64,000 nucleotides of DNA from HKCCE3408 sp039191215 (GCA_039191215.1 JBCCXT010000003.1:1-64000), one strand, 5' to 3'. Numbered from the stretch's first letter, positions 16,534-25,068 are shown. Made by a program: numbers and translations. The notes: a model not told the origin generated them from the letters alone.

Positions 16534-17646
16534 ATGCGCACCCGTGCTGCTGTGGCCGTGCAGGCCGGAAAACCATTGGAGATCATGGACGTCAATTTGG
16601 GCGGGCCGCAGGCGGGTGAGGTCTTGGTGGAGCTAAAAGCCACCGGCATTTGCCACACCGACGAATTCACGCTTTCCGGCGCCGATCCCGAAGGCATGTT
16701 TCCGGCAATCCTAGGCCATGAGGGCGCAGGCGTTGTGGTCGAGGTGGGTGCAGGTGTCACCAGCGTTGAGCCGGGCGACCATGTTATCCCACTTTACACG
16801 CCGGAATGCCGCGAATGCGAATACTGCTTGCACCCAAAGACGAACCTGTGCCAGGCGATCCGATCGACCCAAGGGGCCGGCGTGATGCCGGACGGGACGT
16901 CGCGTTTCTCAACGCTCGATGGCGATCCGATCCTGCATTACATGGGCTGCTCGACTTTCTCCAACCACACCGTTCTGCCCGAGATTGCGGTGGCCAAGAT
17001 CCGACCCGACGCGCCCTTCGACAAGGTCTGTTACATCGGCTGCGGTGTGACGACCGGTATCGGCGCTGTCATCAACACAGCCAAGGTGGAGATTGGTTCC
17101 CGCGCTGTTGTCTTTGGCCTGGGCGGCATTGGGCTGAACGTGATCCAAGGCCTGCGGTTGGCGGGCGCCGATCAGATTGTTGGCGTTGATATCAATGATG
17201 ACAAAAAGCCGATGGCTGAGCATTTCGGGATGACCGATTTTGTGAACCCGACCGAGCTTGAAGGCGATCTGGTGCCCTATCTGGTCGATCTAACCAAAGG
17301 CGGCGCCGATTACACTTTTGATGCAACAGGCAATGTCCAGGTTATGCGCGCCGCGCTGGAATGCGCCCATAAGGGCTGGGGTGAATCGATCATCATTGGC
17401 GTAGCACCCGCGGGGGCCGAGATCTCGACGCGCCCGTTCCAACTTGTCACCGGGCGGTCCTGGCGCGGCACGGCATTTGGTGGCGCAAGGGGGCGCACTG
17501 ATGTGCCACAGATCGTCGATTGGTACATGGACGGAAAGATCGAGATTGATCCGATGATCACCCACACGCTGAGCCTCGACAACATCAATGACGGCTTCGA
17601 TCTGATGCACAAAGGTGAATCGATCCGCTCCGTCGTGGTCTATTGA
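16534..17646 (+). CDS. adhI: S-(hydroxymethyl)glutathione dehydrogenase / class III alcohol dehydrogenase
   Basis: This zinc enzyme oxidises the spontaneous formaldehyde-glutathione adduct to S-formylglutathione, the first step of glutathione-dependent formaldehyde detoxification. At 370 residues it has the family length. Catalytic zinc ligands are seen in TGICHTDEFT and LGHEGAG; the structural zinc cluster is C-x2-C-x2-C-x7-C in CRECEYCLHPKTNLC. The NAD-binding motif is VFGLGGIGLNVIQG. I use the ATG at 16534, because GGAGG is then 6 bases upstream, rather than the GTG three bases earlier. Its usual partner, S-formylglutathione hydrolase, is not adjacent but lies at 22725. Confidence 0.95.
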   Translation: MRTRAAVAVQAGKPLEIMDVNLGGPQAGEVLVELKATGICHTDEFTLSGADPEGMFPAILGHEGAGVVVEVGAGVTSVEPGDHVIPLYTPECRECEYCLHPKTNLCQAIRSTQGAGVMPDGTSRFSTLDGDPILHYMGCSTFSNHTVLPEIAVAKIRPDAPFDKVCYIGCGVTTGIGAVINTAKVEIGSRAVVFGLGGIGLNVIQGLRLAGADQIVGVDINDDKKPMAEHFGMTDFVNPTELEGDLVPYLVDLTKGGADYTFDATGNVQVMRAALECAHKGWGESIIIGVAPAGAEISTRPFQLVTGRSWRGTAFGGARGRTDVPQIVDWYMDGKIEIDPMITHTLSLDNINDGFDLMHKGESIRSVVVY

Positions 17647-17701
17647 GGCGCCTGGGCGGACCGGCCTGCAACAGCAAAATCGTGACGAACATACGCTAGG
17701 C

Positions 17702-17730
17702 TTTTGTTGAGACGCTTTTTTTTGTATACT
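17702..17730 (+). promoter_or_regulatory. Probable promoter of the outer-membrane barrel gene
   Basis: A good -10 box TATACT is at 17725-17730, after a run of eight T residues. A weak -35 TTTTGT is 17 bases upstream at 17702-17707. The start codon is 32 bases after the -10 box. Only the -10 is convincing. Confidence 0.4.
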
Positions 17731-17762
17731 CTGCTCAAAATAAAACGAGCAGGTCGGTAACT

Positions 17763-19235
17763 ATGTCAAAATGGAAAGTCTGGGCGGCTTCGGCCGTGGC
17801 AGTCGTGGCGGGTGCAGGGTCAGCCGCGGCTCAATCAACTGATTTCGGCCCGATCACTGTAAAAACAACAGGCGGTACTACAGAAGCGGTTTTTGTCGTT
17901 GATCCAAGTGCGACCGGAGTGGCGACGCTGGATCTGACCTATGCCGGCGATGTCCGCGGCAATCAAAACAACGAAGAGGTGCGCGTTTTCATCGATGGCA
18001 ACCTCCTTGCCACGCTGAACCCGACGCCGACTGATTGCACATCAACCGGTCGGCAGACCTTGGCCATTTCGGCCACGGATTATGCCACCGCCGCCGCTGA
18101 CGGCTCTATCGTTGTCACGTTCGACACCGGATCGAGGGTGCAGCCAAACGCTTGTGATAACGCCAATTTTGACTATGTGGACCCGTTCACGGCGTTTACC
18201 GACGACAGTACAGGATTTGTCGTGCAGGGTCGTTTCACGCCACCGCTGGCCGCACCCTTGGCATCGGGCGGGCCCGGTTCGACCGAAAGCCAGGTTGCCA
18301 GCGTCGCCGGAATGCGGGGTGGATTGAGCCTGCTTTACACGCCCGACCCGCAGGACCGGATCGACCGGTTAGATGGCCGCGCGGGTCGCGGGTCGGTCAG
18401 TGTGGCAGGTCTTGGCCTGTTAGAGACCGACGGTGTCGATTTGCAAGTCGACCGCGATCATCTGGCGTTTTCCTCCGGTGCGATGGCGGCCCAAGATTTC
18501 ACGTTTTGGAGCGAAGGGGCCATTGTGCAGGTCGATGATGGCGCGTTTGATGACGGCCGCTTCTACATCATCCATGCCGGGATCGACCGCCGGGTCGGTG
18601 ATCGGGCGCTGGTCGGCCTGAGCCTTCAGGTCGATCACCTGAACACCACCAATGCGGCAACAGATGATGAATATGACGGCCGCGGCTGGATGTTCGGGCC
18701 CTATGGCACGATGCGTCTGCGCGATGCCTTGTATCTCGACGGACGATTGGCCTTCGGCCAGGTTGCAACGGATGTCACGCTTGGCGCGGGCGGCGCGGAG
18801 GAATACGACTCCGATCGCGCCCTGCTGGAGCTGCGCCTGACCGGCGCGACCGCACTGCGCTCCTTGACGGTCGAGCCTTATGCAGAGCTGAACTATTACA
18901 GCGAGGAGAGCGACGCATTCGGCGCGGTGGCGGCGACTGAAACGGATATCTCGCAAGGTGTGCTGGGCGGCCGCGTCTCGCGCGAGATTGCCTATTCCAA
19001 CGGCGTTCTTGTCCCTTATGCCGAAGCCGCGATGCTGTATTCGGAGGTTGCATCAGATGCCACGCTTGCCACGGGCAGCTATGCCCAAGGCATCGACGGC
19101 GTCAGCGCAGAGATCGAGCTTGGAACCTCTTTTGCCAATCCAAACGGCACCGCCTGGTCGTTCAATCTGCGGCACCATTTGGGCGACGACATTTCCTCGA
19201 CTGGGCTTTGGGTTGACCTAACTTTACCGTTCTAA
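17763..19235 (+). CDS. Autotransporter-like outer-membrane beta-barrel protein
   Basis: The 490-residue secreted protein starts with a clear signal peptide (about 1-24, cleavage after GSAAAQ). Next is a Thr/Asp-rich beta-type region (about 25-165) with a likely disulfide pair (Cys near 87 and 125), then a C-terminal barrel of about 270 residues with alternating aromatic strands. It ends in LWVDLTLPF, a terminal phenylalanine typical of outer-membrane proteins recognised by the BAM complex. The barrel resembles autotransporter beta-domains (FWSEGAIVQVDDG, HAGIDRRVGDRALVGLS). The passenger is very small and has no adhesin repeats or protease motif, so it may be a surface display protein or a plain barrel. 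Function unknown. Confidence 0.75.
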   Translation: MSKWKVWAASAVAVVAGAGSAAAQSTDFGPITVKTTGGTTEAVFVVDPSATGVATLDLTYAGDVRGNQNNEEVRVFIDGNLLATLNPTPTDCTSTGRQTLAISATDYATAAADGSIVVTFDTGSRVQPNACDNANFDYVDPFTAFTDDSTGFVVQGRFTPPLAAPLASGGPGSTESQVASVAGMRGGLSLLYTPDPQDRIDRLDGRAGRGSVSVAGLGLLETDGVDLQVDRDHLAFSSGAMAAQDFTFWSEGAIVQVDDGAFDDGRFYIIHAGIDRRVGDRALVGLSLQVDHLNTTNAATDDEYDGRGWMFGPYGTMRLRDALYLDGRLAFGQVATDVTLGAGGAEEYDSDRALLELRLTGATALRSLTVEPYAELNYYSEESDAFGAVAATETDISQGVLGGRVSREIAYSNGVLVPYAEAAMLYSEVASDATLATGSYAQGIDGVSAEIELGTSFANPNGTAWSFNLRHHLGDDISSTGLWVDLTLPF

Positions 19236-19328
19236 TGCGGTCTTTGTCGGCCCTTGCATCTGCGGCACCGAGACCACAATTTGGGCGGGTGGAAATCCCT
19301 CCGCCTTCCGCCCGCCAAAGAGGTCCTT

Positions 19329-19925
19329 ATGCGCCCCACCACATTCGAAGACAAAAAAGACGACAAGCCTGAGGAGCCCACCGGCGGCGCGATCGGACAG
19401 CTCTTTTTTAAATCCCGCAATGTCCTGATCACCGGTGGCATCGACGACAAAGTCGCGCGTTCAGCCGTCACACATCTCTTGGCGCTGGCCGAAGACGGCG
19501 ACGATCCGATCAACGTTTTTATCTCATCGCCCGGCGGGCATGTGGAATCGGGTGATATGGTCCATGACGTGATCAAGTTTATCAAACCGACCGTGCGCAC
19601 GATCGGGTCGGGTTGGGTGGCCTCAGCGGGGGCGCTGATCTTTATCGGCGCTGAAAAGAAGAACCGCTATTGCCTGCCCAATACCCGTTTCCTGCTGCAT
19701 CAACCCGCGGGCGGGATCGGTGGTCAGGTGACCGATATTCAGATCCAGGCTGAACAGATCAAAATCATGCGGGAACGGTTTGAGAAACTCTTTGCCGATG
19801 CAACCGGCCAGACCCCCGAAAAGATTGCCGAGGACACGCAGCGCGATTTCTGGCTGACCACGGACGAGGCCCTGGCCTACGGGCTTTTGGGCAAGGTCAT
19901 CAATTCGGCCACCGAACTGGGATGA
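19329..19925 (+). CDS. ClpP-like serine peptidase subunit
   Basis: The 198-residue protein is a member of the ClpP/crotonase-fold peptidases. The catalytic triad can be placed at Ser99 (WVASAGAL), His124 (RFLLHQPAGG) and Asp173 (DTQRDFW), and the SPGG substrate-binding strand is intact (67-70). The nucleophile sequence A-S-A-G differs from the A-S-M-G of canonical ClpP, and the first 20 residues are charged and Pro-rich rather than a propeptide. It is not next to clpX or tig, so it is likely a second ClpP-type paralogue. I start at the ATG at 19329, preceded by AGAGG; a longer frame upstream is not family-like. Its stop overlaps the following GNAT gene. Confidence 0.85.
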   Translation: MRPTTFEDKKDDKPEEPTGGAIGQLFFKSRNVLITGGIDDKVARSAVTHLLALAEDGDDPINVFISSPGGHVESGDMVHDVIKFIKPTVRTIGSGWVASAGALIFIGAEKKNRYCLPNTRFLLHQPAGGIGGQVTDIQIQAEQIKIMRERFEKLFADATGQTPEKIAEDTQRDFWLTTDEALAYGLLGKVINSATELG

Positions 19926-20401
19926 TCATCCGCGCCGCAGGGCCCGATGACGCGCATGCGCTTTGGGCTTTGTTGGCACCGGTCTTCCGCGCAGGCGATA
20001 CATACGCCATTGATCCGTGCATTGATCGCGCGGGCGCCCTGGCCTTTTGGCAAGCGCCTGAGAAGACGGCGTTTATTGCCCAGGATGACACAGTCTTAGG
20101 GACCTATTACATCAAGCCCAACCAAGGCGGTGGTGGCGCGCATGTCTGCAATTGCGGCTATATCACCGCGAAGGCTGCCAAGGGCCGTGGCGTGGCGCGC
20201 GCGATGCTGGCGCATTCATTGGAAACGGCAAGATCGATGGGCTTCGTGGCCATGCAGTACAATTTTGTCGTTGCCTCCAATACCCGTGCAATCGAAATCT
20301 GGGAACGAGCTGGTTTTAGAACGGTTGGCCGTCTGCCGGCAGCGTTTGAGCACCCCGAACAGGGTCGCGTGGATGCGCTCATCATGTGGAAGGACCTGTA
20401 A
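19922..20401 (+). CDS. GNAT family N-acetyltransferase
   Basis: The 159-residue protein has the acetyl-CoA fold: IIRAAGPDDAHALWALL at the start, motif A in GYITAKAAKGRGVARAML (a Q/R-x-x-G-x-G/A-type P-loop, about 79-96), and motif B in ASNTRAIEIWERAGFRTVG. The substrate is unknown. It overlaps the ClpP-like gene by four bases (ATGA) and is followed three bases later by the SecD-like ORF, so the three are probably co-transcribed. Confidence 0.88.
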   Translation: MIIRAAGPDDAHALWALLAPVFRAGDTYAIDPCIDRAGALAFWQAPEKTAFIAQDDTVLGTYYIKPNQGGGGAHVCNCGYITAKAAKGRGVARAMLAHSLETARSMGFVAMQYNFVVASNTRAIEIWERAGFRTVGRLPAAFEHPEQGRVDALIMWKDL

Positions 20402-20403
20402 GC

Positions 20404-20853
20404 TTGGAACCCGATGGCCTCAGCACATTCCTGGCAGCCGCAATCGCTGCCATGAGCGGCATCGTCGGAGAGCCCGGGGCGCAGAATTTTGACCTGCAGG
20501 CGGGTAGCGCCGGCCAGCCGCCAGCCCTTACGATCTCGGGAATGGGCCGATCCATCAACCTGGGCCCGGGCGATCTCTCGGCCGTGCGCCTTGAAGTTGA
20601 ACCGCAGCCTGCGCTGATCATCCGGTTTGAGGCTGAGGGCGCGGCATGGATGGCGGAGACAACAACGATGGCTCTGGGTCAGCCGCTGGTGCTGTCGGTT
20701 TGCGGCCAGCAAGTCGCGGCACCGATCGTTCATGAGCCGATCACAGGCGGCGAGGTGATGATCAGCGGGGCCTTCGATTCCGAGACGCTGACCGGCATCG
20801 CGGGTCTGATATCAGGTCAGGTGCTTTGCCCAATTCCGGCTGGCCAGAAATAG
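20404..20853 (+). CDS. Orphan protein resembling the SecD/SecDF P1-head domain
   Basis: From a TTG at 20404 (AAGGA about 9 bases upstream, inside the preceding gene) the product has about 149 residues; a GTG at 20386 without a Shine-Dalgarno is the alternative. Two stretches match the periplasmic P1 head of SecD: LEVEPQPALIIRFEAEGAAW followed by MALGQPLVLSVCG, and VAAPIVHEPITGGEVMISGA. In SecD these belong to the first periplasmic domain that moves preprotein. No transmembrane segments are present, and the N-terminus is only weakly hydrophobic and not a clear signal peptide. Function unknown; export-related work is only an inference from the fold. Confidence 0.7.
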   Translation: MEPDGLSTFLAAAIAAMSGIVGEPGAQNFDLQAGSAGQPPALTISGMGRSINLGPGDLSAVRLEVEPQPALIIRFEAEGAAWMAETTTMALGQPLVLSVCGQQVAAPIVHEPITGGEVMISGAFDSETLTGIAGLISGQVLCPIPAGQK

Positions 20854-20913
20854 CCAGCGCAGCCCTTTCCGGGCCAAAAACATTTGTGAAATAAAGTTTT
20901 AGACGGGTGGGCT

Positions 20914-21528
20914 TTACCGCCCGTAGCGCGCCAGAAACGTCCGCACGGCCTGTCGGGCATGCGTCTCGATCGTCTCATCATCCGGCTCTGCTGCGACGCC
21001 CATCAGACGCTGCAGCATCAGATCGGAACGGCAAAGCTGCATCAGCGTATCGGCAGCCTGACGCGGGTCGCTGATATCAAGTGCGGCCTGCACATTCGGG
21101 CTGGCCATGAACGCGGTCAATTGCTCGATCCCGTTGCCGGGACCTGCATCGTAATAGGCCTGGCCCAGATCAGGGAAACGCTGCGCTTCGGCAACGCAGG
21201 TCCGAAAAATGGCAAGACCGGTTTCAGACAGAAGGAAATTGAGCGCCGAGGACACGATGTGATGTAGCGCTGCCGGGACGTCGACATCCTGGCAGGCCAG
21301 ATCCAACTGGGCGCGCTTTTGGATGTTACACTCGCCCTGCAGAACGGCCAGAAACAGTGCCTTTTTGTCAGGAAAGTAGCTGTAGAGCGTGGCCTTTGAA
21401 ACGCCAGCGTCGCGTGCGATCACATCGACAGACGCGCCCTCAAAGCCCTCTCGCATGAAGACTTCGCGCGCTCCGGCGATCACCTGATCAAACTTGCGGC
21501 CCTTTTTGAATTGGGGGTCGGCGTTCAT
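20914..21528 (-). CDS. TetR/AcrR family transcriptional regulator
   Basis: The 204-residue repressor has the TetR helix-turn-helix at about 17-63 (FMREGFEGASVDVIARDAGV then SKATLYSYFPDKKALFLAVL). The C-terminal ligand-binding part is of the AcrR-like type with the usual LLSETGLAIFR segment. It is transcribed away from the AEC transporter at 21747, and the gap contains two perfect palindromes, so control of itself and of the transporter is likely. The effector is unknown. Confidence 0.92.
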   Translation of the reverse strand: MNADPQFKKGRKFDQVIAGAREVFMREGFEGASVDVIARDAGVSKATLYSYFPDKKALFLAVLQGECNIQKRAQLDLACQDVDVPAALHHIVSSALNFLLSETGLAIFRTCVAEAQRFPDLGQAYYDAGPGNGIEQLTAFMASPNVQAALDISDPRQAADTLMQLCRSDLMLQRLMGVAAEPDDETIETHARQAVRTFLARYGR

Positions 21529-21549
21529 TCGTCCCTCTACTCACTCCAA

Positions 21550-21567
21550 GCTCAGTGTAGACTGAGC
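21550..21567. promoter_or_regulatory. Perfect palindrome in tetR-transporter gap (tetR-proximal)
   Basis: GCTCAGT-GTAG-ACTGAGC is an 18-base perfect inverted repeat, 22 bases upstream of the tetR start. Size and position fit a TetR-family autoregulatory operator. Confidence 0.55.
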
Positions 21568-21669
21568 GGTTCATTCCGATCAAGCCCGCGCCCCGACCAT
21601 GCCAGGTAAACTGACACATGGCCGGGGTCTGGTTTGCACAGGTTGGGAGGTGCCCTGCGCCTGAAGTTG

Positions 21670-21686
21670 AACTAATCAGTTTAGTT
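21670..21686. promoter_or_regulatory. Perfect palindrome in tetR-transporter gap (transporter-proximal)
   Basis: AACTAA-TCAGT-TTAGTT is a 17-base inverted repeat in an AT-rich patch 60 bases before the AEC transporter start, where a promoter is expected. It shares the core CAGT with the other palindrome but is otherwise different in sequence, so the two may bind different proteins or differ in strength. Confidence 0.5.
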
Positions 21687-21746
21687 TTGAATTTCAAGAA
21701 CAGCGCGCGCTGGACAGCCACAAACGGATCGACTAGCGCGGTTGTG

Positions 21747-22685
21747 ATGGTGGAGATCTTTCTAAAAACGCTGCCGTTTTTTGCCTTGATCGGCTTGGGA
21801 TTCGGCGCAGCGCGTCGCGGCTTTTTCTCGGCCGACGCGACGGCTTATCTGACCAAATTTGTGTTCTACTTCGCGCTCTCGGCGATGCTCTTTGGCTTTT
21901 CCGCCAATCTATCGTTAGCCGAGACGTTTTCCTGGGCGTTTGTCGGCGCCTATCTAACCGGATGTCTGGCCATTTATGTGCTGGCCTTTGGCATTGCATT
22001 GGCGCGCCGCCGCCCCGTGCCTGAGGCGGCCGTTGAGGCGCAATGTTCGGTCATCGGCAATACCGGCTTTCTTGGCGTGCCGATGCTGGTGGTGCTGATG
22101 GGCGAGGCGGCCGCCGCGCCGGTCCTTATGGTCCTGGCCGTTGATCTGGTTGTGTTCTCTTCGCTCATCACGATGTTTATCACCGGTGGCGGCGGGGGCC
22201 GTCCGGGCAAAGTCCTGGCGCAAGCAGGCCTCGGATTGGTCAAAAACCCGATGATCGTCTCGATGGCTTTGGGTCTTACCGTGTCCTCCATTGGCATGCC
22301 GATCCCGGTTCCGGTGAACGAGTTTCTGGCCATTTTGGGTGCCGCAGCCACGCCATGTGCGCTTTTTGCAATCGGCGCGTCGCTGGCGGGAAAATCGGCC
22401 GAACGGCTCAGCGTTGCGGGCTGGCTGACATTTGCAAAGCTGGTCCTGCACCCCACGGCTGTCGCGGTTGCGGCATTGGTTATCTTTCCGGTCAACACAT
22501 TCGATGCCGCGGTGATGATTGCCGCGGCCGCTTTGCCCGTCGCCGGCAATGTCTACATCCTCGCGCAGCATTACGGCGTGGCACCACAGCGTGTATCGGC
22601 CGCAATCCTGATCTCCACGATCGTCTCTATCGTGACCGTCTCGGTGGTCATCGCCTGGGTTTCGGCGCTTGCGGGCCTGTCCTGA
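21747..22685 (+). CDS. AEC (auxin efflux carrier) family transporter
   Basis: The 312-residue inner-membrane protein has about ten hydrophobic segments in two five-helix halves, with a glycine-rich central loop (TGGGGGRPGK, about 151-160). The N-terminal half has the AEC signature VIGNTGFLGVPMLVVLM. Substrates of bacterial AEC proteins are often small organic acids such as malate; none can be assigned. I start at the ATG at 21747, where the hydrophobic N-terminus (MVEIFLKTLPFFALIGLG) begins; the frame is open 43 codons further upstream but that part reads through the operator region. No strong Shine-Dalgarno. Probably controlled by the divergent TetR protein. Confidence 0.88.
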   Translation: MVEIFLKTLPFFALIGLGFGAARRGFFSADATAYLTKFVFYFALSAMLFGFSANLSLAETFSWAFVGAYLTGCLAIYVLAFGIALARRRPVPEAAVEAQCSVIGNTGFLGVPMLVVLMGEAAAAPVLMVLAVDLVVFSSLITMFITGGGGGRPGKVLAQAGLGLVKNPMIVSMALGLTVSSIGMPIPVPVNEFLAILGAAATPCALFAIGASLAGKSAERLSVAGWLTFAKLVLHPTAVAVAALVIFPVNTFDAAVMIAAAALPVAGNVYILAQHYGVAPQRVSAAILISTIVSIVTVSVVIAWVSALAGLS

Positions 22686-22724
22686 CACCGCTACGCCTTT
22701 GACAGAAAACGGGGGAGGCGCGCG

Positions 22725-23558
22725 ATGGAAACGCTTTCGGAAAACCGCTGCTTCGGCGGCACGCAGGGCGTCTATCGCCACAGCTCAGCGGCAACCGGCA
22801 CCGATATGACCTTCGGTCTGTTTTTGCCGCCCGAAGCCGCCGATGGCGCGGTGCCGGTCCTATGGTATCTGTCGGGCCTGACCTGCACCCATGAAAACGC
22901 GATGGTCAAAGCCGGCGCCCAGGCCTGGGCGGCGGAACAGGGTATCGCGCTGGTCTTTCCCGATACCAGCCCACGGGGCGACGGCGTTCCCGATGATGAC
23001 GCCTATGACCTGGGCCAAGGCGCGGGCTTTTATGTCAACGCAACCGAAGACCCGTGGGCCGAGCATTTTCAGATGTGGGACTATGTGACTGACGACTTGC
23101 CGCGCCTGCTTTTTGACCGCTTTCAATTGGATGAGGCGCGCCAGGCCATTACCGGCCATTCGATGGGCGGGCACGGCGCGCTGACCATCGCCATGTCCTT
23201 GCCGGAGCGCTTCGCCAGCGTCTCGGCCTTTTCGCCGATCTGCAACCCGTCTGACAGCGATTGGGGACGCAAGCAGCTCAGCGCATATCTGGGTGCCGAT
23301 GAAGCCGCTTGGTCGTCCCATGACGCCACGCAGCTGATGGCCGCGCGTGGATTTCCCGGGCCCGTTCTGATCGATACCGGCACGGCCGACCAATTTGGCG
23401 ATTTGCTGAAGACCGAAGCGCTTGCTGCCGCGATGGCTGCGCGCAGGCAGAATGCGACGTTGCGGCTGCAGCCCGGCTACGACCATTCCTACTTCTTCGT
23501 GTCGACCTTCATCGAGGATCACCTGACCTTCCACGCAGAGGCGCTTTATACCGCATGA
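22725..23558 (+). CDS. fghA: S-formylglutathione hydrolase
   Basis: This esterase-D-type alpha/beta hydrolase releases formate and glutathione from S-formylglutathione, the second step after AdhI. The 277 residues include the family hallmark LSGLTCTHEN (about 49-58), the nucleophile Ser146 in TGHSMGGHGALT, an acidic DTGTADQF segment and the late histidine in YDHSYFF. The ATG is preceded by GGGAGG. Its stop overlaps the HAD gene by four bases, which starts a fghA-HAD-cyclodeaminase run. Confidence 0.95.
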   Translation: METLSENRCFGGTQGVYRHSSAATGTDMTFGLFLPPEAADGAVPVLWYLSGLTCTHENAMVKAGAQAWAAEQGIALVFPDTSPRGDGVPDDDAYDLGQGAGFYVNATEDPWAEHFQMWDYVTDDLPRLLFDRFQLDEARQAITGHSMGGHGALTIAMSLPERFASVSAFSPICNPSDSDWGRKQLSAYLGADEAAWSSHDATQLMAARGFPGPVLIDTGTADQFGDLLKTEALAAAMAARRQNATLRLQPGYDHSYFFVSTFIEDHLTFHAEALYTA

Positions 23559-24172
23559 TCAAGGCTGTCATATTTGACATCGGAAACGTGCTGATCGGAT
23601 GGCAGCCCGAGCATTTCTATGACCGAGAGCTAGGCCAAGAGAGGCGCGAGCGCCTGTTTGCCGAGGTCGATCTGCACGGCATGAACCTGGCCGTTGATGC
23701 AGGCGCTGATTTCAAACAAACGATCTACGACAAGGCGGCTGAACACCCTGAATGGCAAGATGAAATTTGCATGTGGCATGACCGCTGGTTGGAGCTGGCT
23801 GGGCCGACGATTGAGAGATCCGTTCGGATCATGCGCCGCCTGCGCGCTAACGGTACACCCGTCCATGCGCTCACAAATTTTGGCGTTGACAGCTTTGCCT
23901 TGGCCGCGCGGCATTACGATTTTCTGAACGAGTTTGACATGCCGTTTGTCTCTGGCCGGATGCAGATGGTCAAACCGGACCCCCAGATATATGCCGCGGT
24001 TGAGGCGCAAACCGGCCTGGCGCCGGAGGTGCTGTTTTTCACCGATGACAGGGCTGACAATATCGACGCCGCATCAGCGCGCGGCTGGCAGACCCACCTG
24101 TTTGATGGCCCGCAAGGCCTCGCTGACCGGCTGGCAAGCCTGGGCCTCCTGAGTACGGCGGAGGCCAAATGA
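23555..24172 (+). CDS. HAD superfamily hydrolase (phosphatase, YihX-like)
   Basis: The 205-residue soluble HAD protein has motif I as FDIGNVLIGW (nucleophile Asp8, with Gly in place of the second acid as in YihX-type phosphatases), a small helical cap with conserved Trp residues, motif III Lys in MVKPDPQIY, and motif IV FFTDDRADNIDAA. Substrate is unknown; relatives act on sugar phosphates. It overlaps fghA and the following cyclodeaminase-like gene by ATGA on both sides. Confidence 0.88.
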   Translation: MIKAVIFDIGNVLIGWQPEHFYDRELGQERRERLFAEVDLHGMNLAVDAGADFKQTIYDKAAEHPEWQDEICMWHDRWLELAGPTIERSVRIMRRLRANGTPVHALTNFGVDSFALAARHYDFLNEFDMPFVSGRMQMVKPDPQIYAAVEAQTGLAPEVLFFTDDRADNIDAASARGWQTHLFDGPQGLADRLASLGLLSTAEAK

Positions 24173-25068
24173 CCGCCCCGCTGCTCATCGGGCCAGAGGC
24201 CGAGGCCTATCTGTCCTGGCCAGGCGTGGCTGCGGCAATCGCGGCAGGGCACAAACGACCAAGGGCCGAGATTGACGATACGTTTCTTTATCGTGGTGAC
24301 GACACGCTTCTAAGCCGGTCGGCTTGGATTGACGGCTTGGGCATACTGGTGAAATCCGCCACAATCTTTCCCGGCAATGCCGCGGCAGGTCAGCCGACCA
24401 TCGGCGGTGGCGTTTGTCTGTTTGACGACCAGGACGGCACGCTGGCCGCGGTGATCGATTTTCGCCTGCTGACGAAATGGAAAACCGCCGGTGACAGCCT
24501 GCTGGGTGCGATGCGCCTGGCCCGCAGCGATAGCCAGACGATCCTGGTCGTGGGCGCCGGAACGGTTGCGGGCTCGCTGATCGATGCCTACCGCAGCCAC
24601 TGGCCCGCGGCCGCTTTTCTCATCTGGAACCGCACACCGGCCAAGGCCGCGGCACTTGCCGCCAGCAAAGGCGCGCAAGCGGTCGACGATCTTGGTCCGG
24701 CGGTCATGCGCGCAGATATCATCGCGTGCGCGACTATGTCGACGCAGCCGGTGCTGCAGGGCAACTGGCTCCGCCCCGGTCAGCATGTCGATCTGATCGG
24801 CGCCTACCGCCCCGATATGAGGGAGATCGACGACACCGCGATAAGCCGCGCTGAGATCTATGTCGATAGCCGGGAGACAACGATCGGCCATATCGGCGAG
24901 CTCAAAGATCCGATCGCGCGCGGTGTGATCTCAGCCCAAGACATCCGCGCCGATTTCTATGACGAGCGGTTTGAACGCAGCTCGGCCGATGCGATAACGA
25001 TTTTCAAGAACGGTGGCGGGGCGCATCTGGACCTGATGGTCGCGGCCCATATCAAAGCCTCCATCTGA
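24169..25068 (+). CDS. Ornithine cyclodeaminase / mu-crystallin family protein
   Basis: The 299-residue NAD(P)-dependent enzyme has the Rossmann motif VVGAGTVAGSLIDAYR (about 124-139), and upstream the substrate-lysine region LTKWKTAGDSLLGAMRLA (about 102-119). Members include ornithine cyclodeaminase, alanine dehydrogenase and ketimine reductase, and the sequence does not separate these. It is translationally coupled to the HAD gene and ends 20 bases before the convergent MFS gene. Confidence 0.88.
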   Translation: MTAPLLIGPEAEAYLSWPGVAAAIAAGHKRPRAEIDDTFLYRGDDTLLSRSAWIDGLGILVKSATIFPGNAAAGQPTIGGGVCLFDDQDGTLAAVIDFRLLTKWKTAGDSLLGAMRLARSDSQTILVVGAGTVAGSLIDAYRSHWPAAAFLIWNRTPAKAAALAASKGAQAVDDLGPAVMRADIIACATMSTQPVLQGNWLRPGQHVDLIGAYRPDMREIDDTAISRAEIYVDSRETTIGHIGELKDPIARGVISAQDIRADFYDERFERSSADAITIFKNGGGAHLDLMVAAHIKASI

